In this document: positions 39,501-48,200 of the stretch, piece by piece
How the letters are laid out: each line of letters starts with the position of its first letter
How positions within the stretch are numbered: position 1 is the first letter of the stretch
Assembly (NCBI RefSeq): GCF_001522545.3
Contig: NC_031770.1
Location: 29,497,120-29,561,119, forward strand
From: Parus major
Taxonomy: Eukaryota > Chordata > Aves > Passeriformes > Paridae
Length of the DNA: 64,000 nucleotides
Reading direction: 5' to 3'
Translations under genes and position numbers: made by a program
The notes under the pieces: model-generated
The model's database searches: none
What the model was told of the DNA's origin: nothing
The model's input: the letters and a program-made list of their open reading frames with translations, nothing else

Positions 39501-42500
39501 ACTTTGTCAAAAATACATTTCTGCACATCTTGCATGTGAGGGCTGAGATACAGGCGAGACTGAGATTCATGCTCTGGGTAACTCCAAGCAAAGCAAGATG
39601 AAAATTTTTCTCCTAAATGTTCTTGCTCATCTCAGGTTTGTGCCTCATCTGCAAGGAACACTTGCATCTCTCTCTTTTACCACCTCTTCCAGCAGAAATT
39701 CCATTGAAATAAAAACTTGCCTGACAAAATACTGCAATTGATAAAAAGTACCTGTTCCACATGTTCATATGGGTAACTGCATACATTTTGAGAAGGAATT
39801 ATTTTAGGAAGGAACACAGAAGTGACAAAAGACAGAGAAATAATGATGTGACGGAAGGAGAGCAAACAATAATCAAATGTTTCTGTCAAAGTCTGATACT
39901 GTCATATAGAAAAACATAAAACCTTTAGTCCATTCTCTTCAAAGCTTCGCCAGTTACCTGAATCCAAGAAGAATGGCAGTTGCTATTACAAGGGCAGAGA
40001 AGGAAAGAGCATATCCAATGGTGTATATGATGGACAAATTCAGGAGCTGTTCTTCTGGCGCATCCTGAGAGCATATAAAGAAGAAAAAAAAAAAAAAAGG
40101 GGGAGGGGAAAAGAGAGAGCTCATGGCCTTCAGTTCTTTTCTCCCAGCTACTTTCTTACTTTCTTAATGATAACCAGAAGTCCTTCTCCTACTTTCAAGT
40201 TTAAATGCACATGTCAAATCAGTCTTCCATTTTCCATATGCTCCAAAGAAATAAAAATTTAATCTTAATTCCTCAGCTGCTCCCAGGTGTTTGCTGAAAT
40301 AATTGGGTTGCCTGGCTAGAAAAAATAGATAATGTGACATTATTTCATAATAAAGAGAGACGTGAATTACCACACAAGCAAGTCTTAAAACTGATGGCAG
40401 GAAGCACAGACACAACTCAGACCTGCAGTAAAAATGGAAGACCTAATCTTTTCAGACTTGAGTACTGCAAGCAAGTCTCCTTACTGTGATAATGAGGGGG
40501 ATCCTCATCTATACTTCAAAGTGCTACATCTACACTTTTAAGTGCAACAAGCCAGGTCACAGTTGATGATTTGGAGGCAAAGCATGCCTTGTGTTCACAT
40601 AGCTAAACCTCATCTGCCCCCAAATAATCTGTCTTGTGCCCCAGCTATGCAACTTCCTGGTAACAAACCACAGCCCAACAGCATCTCATGTGCTGGCTGT
40701 TACTGCACTATTGGAGAGGAAGCAACCTGCTGCAGACCAGAACAGTGGGGACTCCCTTCTGATTCACTGAAAATATGATAATTGAGACCCTTGCTTGAAA
40801 ACTCTGGCAAAAATCCTTATAGAGAAGAGAATTACTTGAAAAGGTACAGGCAGCTCTGAATTTTAACACAGTCTTATTGCTCAGCCTCCAAGACACATTC
40901 ATATTCACTGTTGTAGTTCATCTCTAAGCACATATCTTTGTCAAAATAGACTCAAGGATTTTCCCTTCTTCAAGCTGCTAACTCTGCAATTGACTCCTGA
41001 GACTTGTGCTGTATAAAGGAATACATTCTTTGTACTTCATAAATAGGTGCAGTTATTCAAATGTACCTTGCACAGCCAGGAGGATTTAAGGTAAACATAC
41101 ATGCTGTACCTCAGATTTGCTAGTTTAATGCTTTGAAGAGAATGCTATGAAAGCTGCCTTATGAACAGGAAAAATCTCTTCAGTATCAAAGCTTAAGCGA
41201 ACAACTGAAACCTGACAATTTAAAACACGTACCCAGATGAAAATGGTATCATACACCTAAATTTATAAAGATTCACCAACACTTTGGAATTTGTTTGAGT
41301 TACATTTTTAATATAACACATGACAAACTTATAAAAACAACTTATTGTTCCTGCATGCCAGATGCATAAACCAAACTTACTATGGGGTTCCATATACCTT
41401 AGCTGGAAAACCAAACATGGCTGTTCACATTTCAGGGAGTGACACCATGTACAAAGGGTTTTAGAATCCAAATCAGTTCATGAAAAATTCAAGTCGGGTG
41501 CCAAATGAACAAATGTTACCATTAGGTATCTCACTCATTGGCGTGTCCCAACACAGCTCTGGAAGAAATCATAATGGCCAACAAGGAAAAGTCAAATAAC
41601 ACAGCGTTAAGACAATGTGCTCTGCAGGTATAGCGCAAAACACAAAAGGGATAAGGAATTAAGGTTGCAAGTCAAAAAAAAAGGTTCAAATTCATATATT
41701 TGGAGAACAGAAACTCTCTTTTTTCCCATCTTCTAGGCTGTAGCCATTTATTCTTTCTGAAGAATGAGGCACTGAGCAATGGAAACTACAGAGAGCATAG
41801 ATACTGCAGCTCTTGGGACTTTCATAAACTTGAACTGTTTTGACTAGGTAATGCACTAGTTCCCAGTACCCTGGGATAGAGTGCACTCAATTTCTGTGAG
41901 GGAAAGCATCGCCCTTGGAGGTTCACAGTAGTAGTGGTATCATGTGTCATGGGAATGCACACAGCATGCTGGCTGACGCCAACACTGTTAAAAATCCTTT
42001 GAAAATCCCTGTGCTCTCCATTTAGTGCCAGGCATCTCAGCTCCCTGCAGAGTAAAAAGCATGAGGGCAAGAAAATAACACTGACAAGCCTAATTCCACT
42101 GTCCACAGAAAATGAAGTATAAAGACAAAAAAAACATTATACAAAAAAAAAAAAAAAAAAAAAGCAGGGATTGCCCCATGCCCAAAGGTGAAAAAGCAAA
42201 TATTCTTCAGTTCAGTTCATCTTAATCACCTTAATAGCTGCTAACAAGAAAGAGCAAATGGTCACAGTTGAGTTCCTTGCACTGCACCACAGCTGGGATG
42301 ACCTGAGTCACTCCTCTTGGTTCTTATGTACATTTAAAAGTGCTCTCATCTACTTTCCCTGTTCACTTTGTTGAAGGGAAGAGATCCCTTACCATTAGGT
42401 CCCTTACCATTAGGCTCACTGAGTCCAGATTACTTTGACAAAAAGTAATGACAAAAAGGACAAAAAGGTGTGGGCATCAACAACTATTTTTTTACCTCTC

Positions 42501-42665
42501 TTCTGATTTGTCCTATACAACAGCAAGAGTGGGGGTAAATGGGAAATACTCTTACCTGGTCAGAGGGCTCACACTCAGACAGGTTCCTCCAGGGCAGAGT
42601 CGAATTCTCCTTCAGCAGCCAGGTCCCATCCAAGGTGCAGAAGCGATACACCTGTCCATGCAGAA
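12415..42665 (-). CDS. GLP1R: Glucagon-like peptide-1 receptor, exons 4-13 of 13 (5' part outside window)
   Basis: Ten exons join as 42665-42556, 40064-39958, 36631-36478, 33582-33423, 25605-25545, 21086-21017, 20295-20207, 17671-17533, 16701-16660 and 12582-12415. They total 1100 coding bases in compatible phases and encode 365 residues plus TGA. This is a class B (secretin-family) receptor that binds GLP-1 at the cell surface and signals through Gs and cAMP. Conserved class B residues, in human numbering, include Arg190, Lys197-Asp198, Cys226 and Cys296 (the ECL2 disulfide), Glu247, Trp284, Lys288, Arg310, His363-Glu364, Arg380, Glu387-Leu388 and Tyr402, then the [12 protein letters not shown] helix 8. 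Close identity to GLP1R and its position next to SAYSD1 separate it from GCGR, GIPR and GLP2R. Signal peptide and most of the ectodomain (exons 1-3) were not found and should lie beyond 64000. Confidence 0.97.
12583..16659 (-). other. GLP1R intron 12
   Basis: A 4.1-kb intron bounded by gtaaga and ggtag. It contains an ERVL-type LTR fragment at 14661-15043. Apart from that I see AT-rich sequence without other recognisable elements. Confidence 0.8.
14661..15043 (+). mobile_element. ERVL-type LTR, internally deleted
   Basis: The sequence follows a common avian ERVL LTR: ggagttaat, a cagagatgcttttgttattg block, ggcacagtgccaaggccttt, gcaggcaggttgg, caagaagttggga, then tgtctttatctcaaccca, gagttttctcactttta, tctctcccccagcccacc and the terminal ggttaaaccatgaca. 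The segment that normally carries the TATA box is missing near 14865, so this copy should have no promoter activity. It lies antisense to GLP1R. Confidence 0.82.
16660..16701 (-). CDS. GLP1R: GLP1R exon 12 (TM7)
   Basis: A 42-base exon encoding [14 protein letters not shown], the second half of TM7 with Tyr402 (human numbering). It lies between acceptor tttcag and donor gtaaga. The same small exon is present in the human gene. Confidence 0.96.
16702..17532 (-). other. GLP1R intron 11
   Basis: An 0.83-kb intron. I see no repeat or other feature in it. Confidence 0.8.
17533..17671 (-). CDS. GLP1R: GLP1R exon 11 (TM6, ECL3, start of TM7)
   Basis: Encodes [20 protein letters not shown], then [19 protein letters not shown] and ASFQ. 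TM6 has the class B PxxG bend (PLLG) and His363-Glu364. The ECL3 arginine corresponding to human Arg380, which contacts the hormone, is kept. Boundaries are tgatcttag and CAG/gtagaa. Confidence 0.97.
18601..18870 (-). mobile_element. CR1 LINE fragment, minus orientation
   Basis: Plus-strand landmarks of reversed CR1 are ttcaggttggaaggaacctctgg, agtctctaaccca, gttttgagtatctcc and cttgtcctttcactg, in the expected order. The 3' end lies at about 18601. Confidence 0.82.
19470..19880 (-). mobile_element. CR1 LINE fragment, minus orientation
   Basis: Reversed CR1 landmarks are present: cagctgggaggaacct, aggaaggcctgtta, aagaaatgcttcctaacatcc, gggagaagagctcagcacct, and aatgaggtcatctctcagagcc. It is diverged and probably a different CR1 subfamily from the copy at 18601. 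Confidence 0.78.
20207..20295 (-). CDS. GLP1R: GLP1R exon 10 (TM5 and ICL3)
   Basis: Encodes [20 protein letters not shown] and LMCKTDIKC plus two bases of the next Arg codon. This is TM5 and the third intracellular loop that contacts Gs. Boundaries are ttctccag and CAG/gtatat. It differs from human only by conservative changes such as Ile for Val and Gln for Lys. Confidence 0.97.
20296..21016 (-). other. GLP1R intron 9
   Basis: A 0.72-kb intron. I see no repeat in it. Confidence 0.8.
21017..21086 (-). CDS. GLP1R: GLP1R exon 9 (ECL2 and start of TM5)
   Basis: A 70-base exon encoding [20 protein letters not shown] and AIG. Cys296 (human numbering) is the partner of Cys226 in the conserved extracellular disulfide. 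Arg299, Asn300 and Arg310 are kept. Differences from human include Tyr for Ser301 and Ile for Phe315. The acceptor tcttattag is pyrimidine-poor but usable, and the donor is gtgagt. Confidence 0.96.
21087..25544 (-). other. GLP1R intron 8
   Basis: A 4.5-kb intron starting with the weak donor gttggt. It holds a CA microsatellite (24521-24539) and A-rich tracts near 24673. I recognise no LTR or CR1. Confidence 0.75.
25545..25605 (-). CDS. GLP1R: GLP1R exon 8 (TM4)
   Basis: A 61-base exon that completes the GWG codon and encodes [20 protein letters not shown]. Trp284 and Lys288 are kept. Human Pro283 is replaced by Leu, Val282 by Ile and Ile286 by Thr. The acceptor cttttcag is good. The donor reads GG/gttggt and lacks the usual A or G at +3, A at +4 and G at +5. 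It is nevertheless the only junction that restores the Gly codon with exon 9. Confidence 0.94.
25606..33422 (-). other. GLP1R intron 7
   Basis: A 7.8-kb intron. It contains a 5' CR1 fragment at 30530-31310, short A or T runs near 28070 and 29711, and otherwise AT-rich sequence without features I can name. Confidence 0.75.
30530..31310 (+). mobile_element. CR1 LINE fragment, endonuclease region of ORF2
   Basis: This is an internal piece of CR1 from upstream of the reverse transcriptase. The + strand carries recognisable but frame-broken endonuclease segments: the [15 protein letters not shown] block near 30685, the GDFNH catalytic motif (gggggacttcaacca) near 30987, and the gtgccatgctggacct and gctgcagtgaccatgaaatgg blocks near 31115 and 31180. 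It is antisense to GLP1R and inactive. Confidence 0.83.
33423..33582 (-). CDS. GLP1R: GLP1R exon 7 (TM3, ICL2, start of TM4)
   Basis: A 160-base exon encoding [20 protein letters not shown], then [33 protein letters not shown] and one base of Gly. It contains Cys226, the TM3 motif with Glu247 of the class B polar network, and the second intracellular loop. Boundaries are ctgtaacag and GGG/gtgagt. Confidence 0.97.
33583..36477 (-). other. GLP1R intron 6
   Basis: A 2.9-kb intron. About half of it is one solitary LTR (34840-36293) in the same orientation as GLP1R. The rest is AT-rich and without other features. Confidence 0.85.
34840..36293 (-). mobile_element. Solitary ERVL-type LTR, 1454 bp, 5-bp target duplication
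   Basis: The element has matching inverted ends, TGTCATGG and CCATGACA, and is flanked by the exact 5-bp duplication gtatg (34835-34839 and 36294-36298). On the minus strand it ends in ggtttaaaaccatgaca, and AATAAA (plus-strand 34948-34953) lies about 110 bases before that end, which sets the minus orientation. A GC-rich block at about 35930-36060 lies in U3. A homologous copy is at 50288-51440. The length is large for an LTR. It lies in GLP1R intron 6, in sense, starting 180 bases downstream of exon 6. Confidence 0.9.
36478..36631 (-). CDS. GLP1R: GLP1R exon 6 (ICL1, TM2, ECL1)
   Basis: A 154-base exon encoding [40 protein letters not shown] and [11 protein letters not shown]. His180, Arg190 and Lys197-Asp198 (human numbering) of the hormone pocket are kept. 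The ECL1 end is more diverged from human than the helix. Boundaries are ttttttacag and CAG/gtaagg. Confidence 0.97.
36632..39957 (-). other. GLP1R intron 5
   Basis: A 3.3-kb intron with short A runs (37302-37314). I recognise no dispersed repeat. Confidence 0.75.
39958..40064 (-). CDS. GLP1R: GLP1R exon 5 (stalk and TM1)
   Basis: A 107-base exon encoding [20 protein letters not shown] and [15 protein letters not shown] plus two bases of Arg. It forms the link to the ectodomain and TM1. Tyr148 and Tyr152 are kept, but Phe143 is Asn and Tyr145 is Ser. The stalk before PEEQ is three residues shorter than in human. Boundaries are tgctctcag and CAG/gtaact. Confidence 0.96.
40065..42555 (-). other. 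GLP1R intron 4
   Basis: A 2.5-kb intron with an A run at 42143-42163 and an A/G-rich tract near 40082. No dispersed repeat recognised. Confidence 0.75.
42556..42665 (-). CDS. GLP1R: GLP1R exon 4 (end of the hormone-binding ectodomain)
   Basis: A 110-base exon that starts two bases into a Val codon and encodes [36 protein letters not shown]. It contains Cys104 and Cys126 of the ectodomain disulfides, the conserved sequon at Asn115 (NST) and a second sequon NLS at position 122, where human has DLS. The acceptor is ttttgctcctggcag and the donor gtaaga. It is the most 5' exon found in the window. Confidence 0.96.
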
Positions 42666-44373
42666 CTGCCAGGAGCAAAATGGGCCACAGGGTCAGTAGG
42701 AAGAGAGCAGGCTTGACCAAGGTACAAGGCTCATAGAGGATCTCCATGCAACCCTCCTTTCTCACCCACCACTCTCCTGTCTGGAGGCAGAAGCTGCAGC
42801 ATGGCAGGGGAAGTGCTCTACCCACTCCCTGCCACCAACACTCTGCTGCTTGTCCTCAGGGCCCCAGAGGAGCTGCCAAGATATCAGATGGCACCAGGAC
42901 ATGTTCCAGGACAGCTGCTGACCATTCCACAGTAACAAGAGACTGAAATAATTGCTGCCATCTTTGTGAGGATTTTACAACTTGCATAAATTCCAGCTCA
43001 CTAAAATATTAGATTTTGAAACATACACAATCTAGGAGTGTTAAAGTTCAGGTACAGATTTTACATGGAAAAGAAGGTGCACAAAGACTAAATGCACCTT
43101 TTCTTTTCTGAAAGCATGCACACCCAGAGAAACCTCAGAACAGGTACGCTAACACAAGCTTCCCAAAATGTAAATGCTTATACAAACATCTGTGCTACAA
43201 AATGAAACCATTAATCTTTTCCTAAACTACCCACATATTCTTTCTACTCCTTTTGTCTCCATGTTTGAATAACAAAATTAGCAATTAATTAAACCCCTTT
43301 CTGGAGCAGTTAGCTGCTTGATCTTGTAAAAGCAAGTACATTGAAATAGCTCCTAATAAAATTATGTCAGACCGAAGAACCAAAAGAAAAAGTGCAAAGG
43401 GAAAGCAGCACTCAGTCATAGTGTATGAAAATAAACTCCCTCTCTAGTGTCTGAAGTACTGGGGAAATCTAATAACTTAGACAGCTGTACACATAAGCAA
43501 CCTGGAAGTGTCCTTGTATGAGCTGCTTTGCAAAGAAAGTTTCTTACTAATCACATTTTTGACACAGCAAACTGACCTATTCTATATAACGAAGATACCC
43601 CTCAAAAAGCAATGCTGGGAGACCCTCCACCTCAACCCCCTACCCAGATGATGTCTGGAAAAAAACTCTTACAATATTCTGGGATATAAGAAGTTCAGTT
43701 AGGAGATTTAGTTCTCAAGGGCATCAAAATACATCCCAATTACAGCTTTTGCTCAAACCCAGCCTTGCCTGCTGCAACCTCATCCTGTTGTCAGCTCCCT
43801 CATTACTGCAAAATAGAATCATTAGAATTTGGCATTTCTGTTCAAGGGTAAAATTAAAAAAATTACTTGAAATTCTGACAAGCCAGGAGGTTATTTGCAC
43901 GTTAGCTGACATCTGGTAATCTCTTTGATAATTGTCAGCAGCAGACAACTAGTAGGTACTCTAATAAATGTTTAAAAACCCCCAATATAGACGTTAAAAT
44001 TCTAATAAGCCATTTTTAGTGAGTATGCTAAATGATAGCTGATAATGGTACTGGTAGGCATAGCCTATTTGGTTTTGTAATTGCTATACTGAATATACCA
44101 GTAAGAGATAATATAAAGATGATATAAAAATGAAGTTGCACTTGTGGAGGTTTTTTCTTACTATTAAGGGTATCTGTTCACATGAAAACAGAGGGAGAGC
44201 TTAGGTTGATTATGTTGCAGCATCTGCAACACACACATTCACATCCATTAACTGCACCTGCTTTCATTATCTACTGCCAGTGACAACCACTTCCTTAAGT
44301 CAGGGTATTGCTATGATGTTGCTCAAGGATACTAAAAATTTTATTTAGGAACATAAAGTTCAGAAGTAAAAGA

Positions 44374-44695
44374 ATGACTAGGAAAAATATGGGTCCCTTC
44401 AGGAAGGATAGAGGAGACCTGGCTGCAAAGGACATGGAGAAGGCTGTGAGGTACTCAATGGCTTTTTTGTTTCAGCCTGGAGAAGAAAAGGCTACAGGGA
44501 AACCCTACAGCAGCCTTCCAGTTCCTGAAAGGAGCTACAAGAAAACTGGAGAGTAGACTTAGATTAGATATTAGAAAGAAATCCTTTATTGTAAAGGTGG
44601 TGAGTCACTGCAACAGGTTATGCTGAGAGGCTGAGGATGCCACATCCCAGGAAGAGTTCAAGACCAGGCTGAATGGGACTTTGAGCAACCTGGCC
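44374..44695 (+). mobile_element. CR1 LINE, left part (split by an LTR insertion)
   Basis: It starts in ORF2 sequence (ggacatggagaaggctgtgagg, tactcaatggctttttt) and jumps at about 44470 to the 3' region (gtttcagcctggagaaga, cagccttccagttcctgaa, agattagatattagaaagaa, gaagagttcaagaccagg, tttgagcaacctggcc). It therefore carries an internal deletion. It continues after the inserted LTR at 45148. Confidence 0.88.
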
Positions 44696-45147
44696 TGTGG
44701 AGTGCCCCCACCCAAAGAGGTTTGACAGGAATGTTAAAGTGAGAGGCATGGCTTTAAAGCCCAGGAAGAGTTGCTCCCCCCCCAAATCCCTTGTGGGGTG
44801 CCAGCCTGAGGTGTTCTGCCCTTCCTGTGTTGCTATTCATTGTATTCTGCTGCATTAAAGCCCTCCTATTGTACCCCTGTTGGTTTATACTCCTGGGGTT
44901 CTCCCTTGCTGTGTCCCTGTTGGACCCAGACCCTAAACTCCACCCTGGCTTGACCCCATAAAACCCACCACCCTGCCTCTGTTCAGGGTTCTCTGTCTCA
45001 TGCTGGGTTAATTCCTGAGTTGGTGATATCCCAATAAATGGATTCTCGAGTTTAACGAAATTGAGACCCATCTTGTTGATTTCCCACGCTGGGCACTGGT
45101 GGCTGCAGCTCCCTGGACATGATAGTGTTGTAACACGTGATACAACA
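44696..45147 (+). mobile_element. Solitary LTR nested in CR1, 452 bp
   Basis: It begins TGTGGAGTG, ends GATACAACA, and interrupts the CR1 phrase caacctggcc...tagtgg. The flanks are ctggcc on the left (44690-44695) and ttggcc on the right (45148-45153), a 6-bp target duplication with one mismatch or an exact 5-bp one. A TATA-like cataaaac near 44957 and AATAAA at 45033-45038 give + orientation. The length and 6-bp duplication suggest an ERVK-type (class II) element. The 105-codon open frame antisense to it is not a gene. Confidence 0.88.
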
Positions 45148-45240
45148 TTGGCCTAGTGGAAGACATCCCAGTCCAGGGCATGGTGATAGGAACTAGATGA
45201 TCTTTCAGATCCCTCCCAACCCAACCATTCTATTGATTTA
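45148..45240 (+). mobile_element. CR1 LINE, right part with 3' terminus
   Basis: Continuation of the CR1 copy: ggcctagtggaagacatccc, ggcatggtgataggaactag, atgatctttcagatccctcc, then caacccaaccattctattg, which is the CR1 terminal word. The element ends here. Confidence 0.88.
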
Positions 45241-48200
45241 TATATTAAGGATTTCACACATCATTCCCACCCCCGCTTAGGATTAGTGGTCAGCAATTTG
45301 AAGTAAGCCATTCAAAACACCTATGCAAAAGCAGCCCTAGGAATCTGTAAATGTTGTGTATTTGGAGCCAATGAATGTGAATTCCAGGAGGTTTAAGTCC
45401 AGAGGGTCATAGGACTAGGAAATTTTGTCTGACTACCATTAGATGAGCTATAACCAAGTATTACAAGAAAAAAATTATTATGAGGAATAATCTCAAAAAA
45501 CAAGAAATTTAATTATATTCTTGAAAAAAAAAAAAAGAAGAAAACAAATAAAACCACAAGACCCACACTTCAAAAGGAGAATTAATTAAAAAACAAGCAA
45601 GCAAAAAAAACCCCCAAACCCCAACATTATTTCACATTTCCTGAAACACTTTGTGAATTACCTCTCCTCACCAGTACTTCTTAATGGTGAGGTTTAATTG
45701 GGATGAATGCCTAGCTTCAATATATTTATTTTTTCTCCCAATCTTCATGACACACATTAATTTTCTTTTTATCAATAACACTTCTTTTTAAATAATGAAA
45801 AGGAAAACCTGAAGCCTAGCATATATAACAGAATAGAAAGATTTACTGTAAATGAAACATGGAATTTGCTATCAGACAGAAAGACAAGGCAATTCATTTA
45901 GCTATGAAGAAAAAATTATGTAATGCTATTACACTGGACAGGAATATTCCTGCCACATCTAGGAGTCACAAACACTCAAAGTGGATGGCTCTTACAGACT
46001 TCTAGGTAGACACATGCCAGCTGTGTCAGGTTGTCATAGACTCACTGATTGCCAAAACAGTGGTGATCAGTGCAAGACTCAGAGGCAGCTGAAGAACAGC
46101 TGGGCTATCTGTAACCAGGAAAAGCCTTAAAATGTGAAAGAATAAATCAAACGAATTCCAAATAGATGAAACTGCACATCACAATGTGAGAGCCTAAACA
46201 CCTGGTCTATGGAATAATTTATTAACCAAGATGATTATGAGACAGGAAATGTTAAAAAAGAGAAAACTTCCACTTTGAGGCACCACTGAGATTCTAATTG
46301 ATACATGGGACAATGCTCATGAAAGACCTGACGGAGTGCAGCTCTTAAAATAACAAGCCTGAGGCACTGCAGGCAGCCAGTTGCTCACAGAAATGTGAAA
46401 ACAAATCTCACTGTTGTGAAAATGGAATACTTTCAGTAATGTGTCAGACTCCCCATTACCCACACAGCACCATTATGTGGACTTGTAAAGGGCTCAGAAA
46501 TGGATAAACACCACACATGAGACCCTTCACACCCTGCAGCTTGGCCCATCCAACACTAGCACCATGCAGGGTCTCCCAGGTAAACCCAGCCCAGGGGTGC
46601 AGACACCTTCAAGCACTGTGTGATCAGTTTAAGAAGCTGCTTAGAAGAGATTCCCAGAGCAAATGGTGCCAAGAGCCCGGACTTCACACAGCATAGCCAC
46701 AGAAAGGTCTGCCTTTGAAACAGACCCCTCCCAAACTGCATCAGCCCATGGTCATTCCTACTTTCTCCATTTCCCAGAAGCAGAAGGCAAACAGTCTTCA
46801 TCTACTCCTACAGGCAACAACCTCAGTCACAGGCAGCCACTTGCTACTGCCCAAACACAAAAAAGGCTGTAAATGACTGATAGAAGAGATTCACCTGATC
46901 TGAATGCTCTTCCCCAGTCTTGTTCCTTTGTTGGAACTGAAAGCAGTTCCAACAAAGTTCAAGGAATCCACTAGCTTTTAGACAGCAATGTTTTGACTCA
47001 AAAATTTTAAGTGTCTTACCAGTCTTACTGCTCAGAGAAAAGCATGTGATTTGCAATAAATGTTTTAAATGTTTTAAATACATTTTTTTCACATGTACTT
47101 TTTATGACTCTCTGCACAGGTGGTCATGGCTTAAGATGGCAGATATTTTCAACCTTCTAAAACAGATAAAGGGATAGTATATGTATACATTCTGTCTTTG
47201 CTGAGGGCCTGGTCCAAAGCCCACTTGGAACTTCATTTCCTGCAACTTTCATGTGATGCCATTGCTAAAAAGAACATCAGTTATTAATAGACATTGAGGC
47301 AAACTAACAGTGACATGCCCACAGGTGGCCTGTATGCCATGAAAGAAAGAAGGCACCCACACAGCTTCCCTGGCCACTGCTGAGCAATCTCAGCTGTTTG
47401 CTTGCTTGCCTTACTCAGAGGCAATTCACATTTGTCCATGGCTGAATTCTGCAGAGCAGGCCCTCTTACCTATAATGCAATCAAAACACCAAGCATAAAA
47501 TGATCAGTTATAACAGACCAGAATGACAAACAACATTTTTTTAAAGGTTTGAGGTGGTTGTTGCTTCTTTGATATCCTGCAATACCTTTTCCCTGTCCTG
47601 TTATGTTTTCTGTTACCATATAGTCAATGTTTTAAATCATTCCACTATATTCTAGAATTGGCTATCATCTTCTGCAAATAAACAAACATACCCACAGCCA
47701 GTGCAAAGGGAATCTGATTTTATTTAAAGAGCAAAAAGCTGCAAAACCTTTGGAACAGCAGCTTAATGGTAAAGGTTTATTTGAACAGTGTCAATCACAC
47801 CTCATTAGAATTACATATTAAAACATGGACTTATGCCCAAAACCCAGTCTCTGTACGCTGATAAAAGGTAGATCACTGAAGGTAATAACATCTATCTAGT
47901 GAACCTGTAAATCAAATCAAATCTTAGAAGCAGCTGAATACTTTTATGTAAGGAGAGCATGGGCAAAAAGCTGACAAACTTTTCCTTATTAGCCCCACTT
48001 TTACTAGAAATAAAAACCAATTGAATATCTTCTCTGTTTAAACAGCCAACCTCATCTGCATTTTCCAACATCAGGGTGTCAAGGTCAGTGTGACTTTAGT
48101 CACCCAGCTGTCCCTGAGGATAATCTGGAACATTATTGATTGTAATAATAAATTATATCATGTCCTAGCTAATCTATTCTATTCAGGCATGAGAAGAACA

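Noticed and set aside
12415..42665. Assigning the receptor to GCGR, GIPR or GLP2R
   Set aside because: Residue matches in TM2 to TM7 and the tail (KCPTSS-like and SSGGTVGSS) are closest to GLP1R, and the neighbour SAYSD1 is the known GLP1R neighbour.
44754..45071. 105-codon open frame on the minus strand
   Set aside because: It lies wholly inside the nested LTR and antisense to it.
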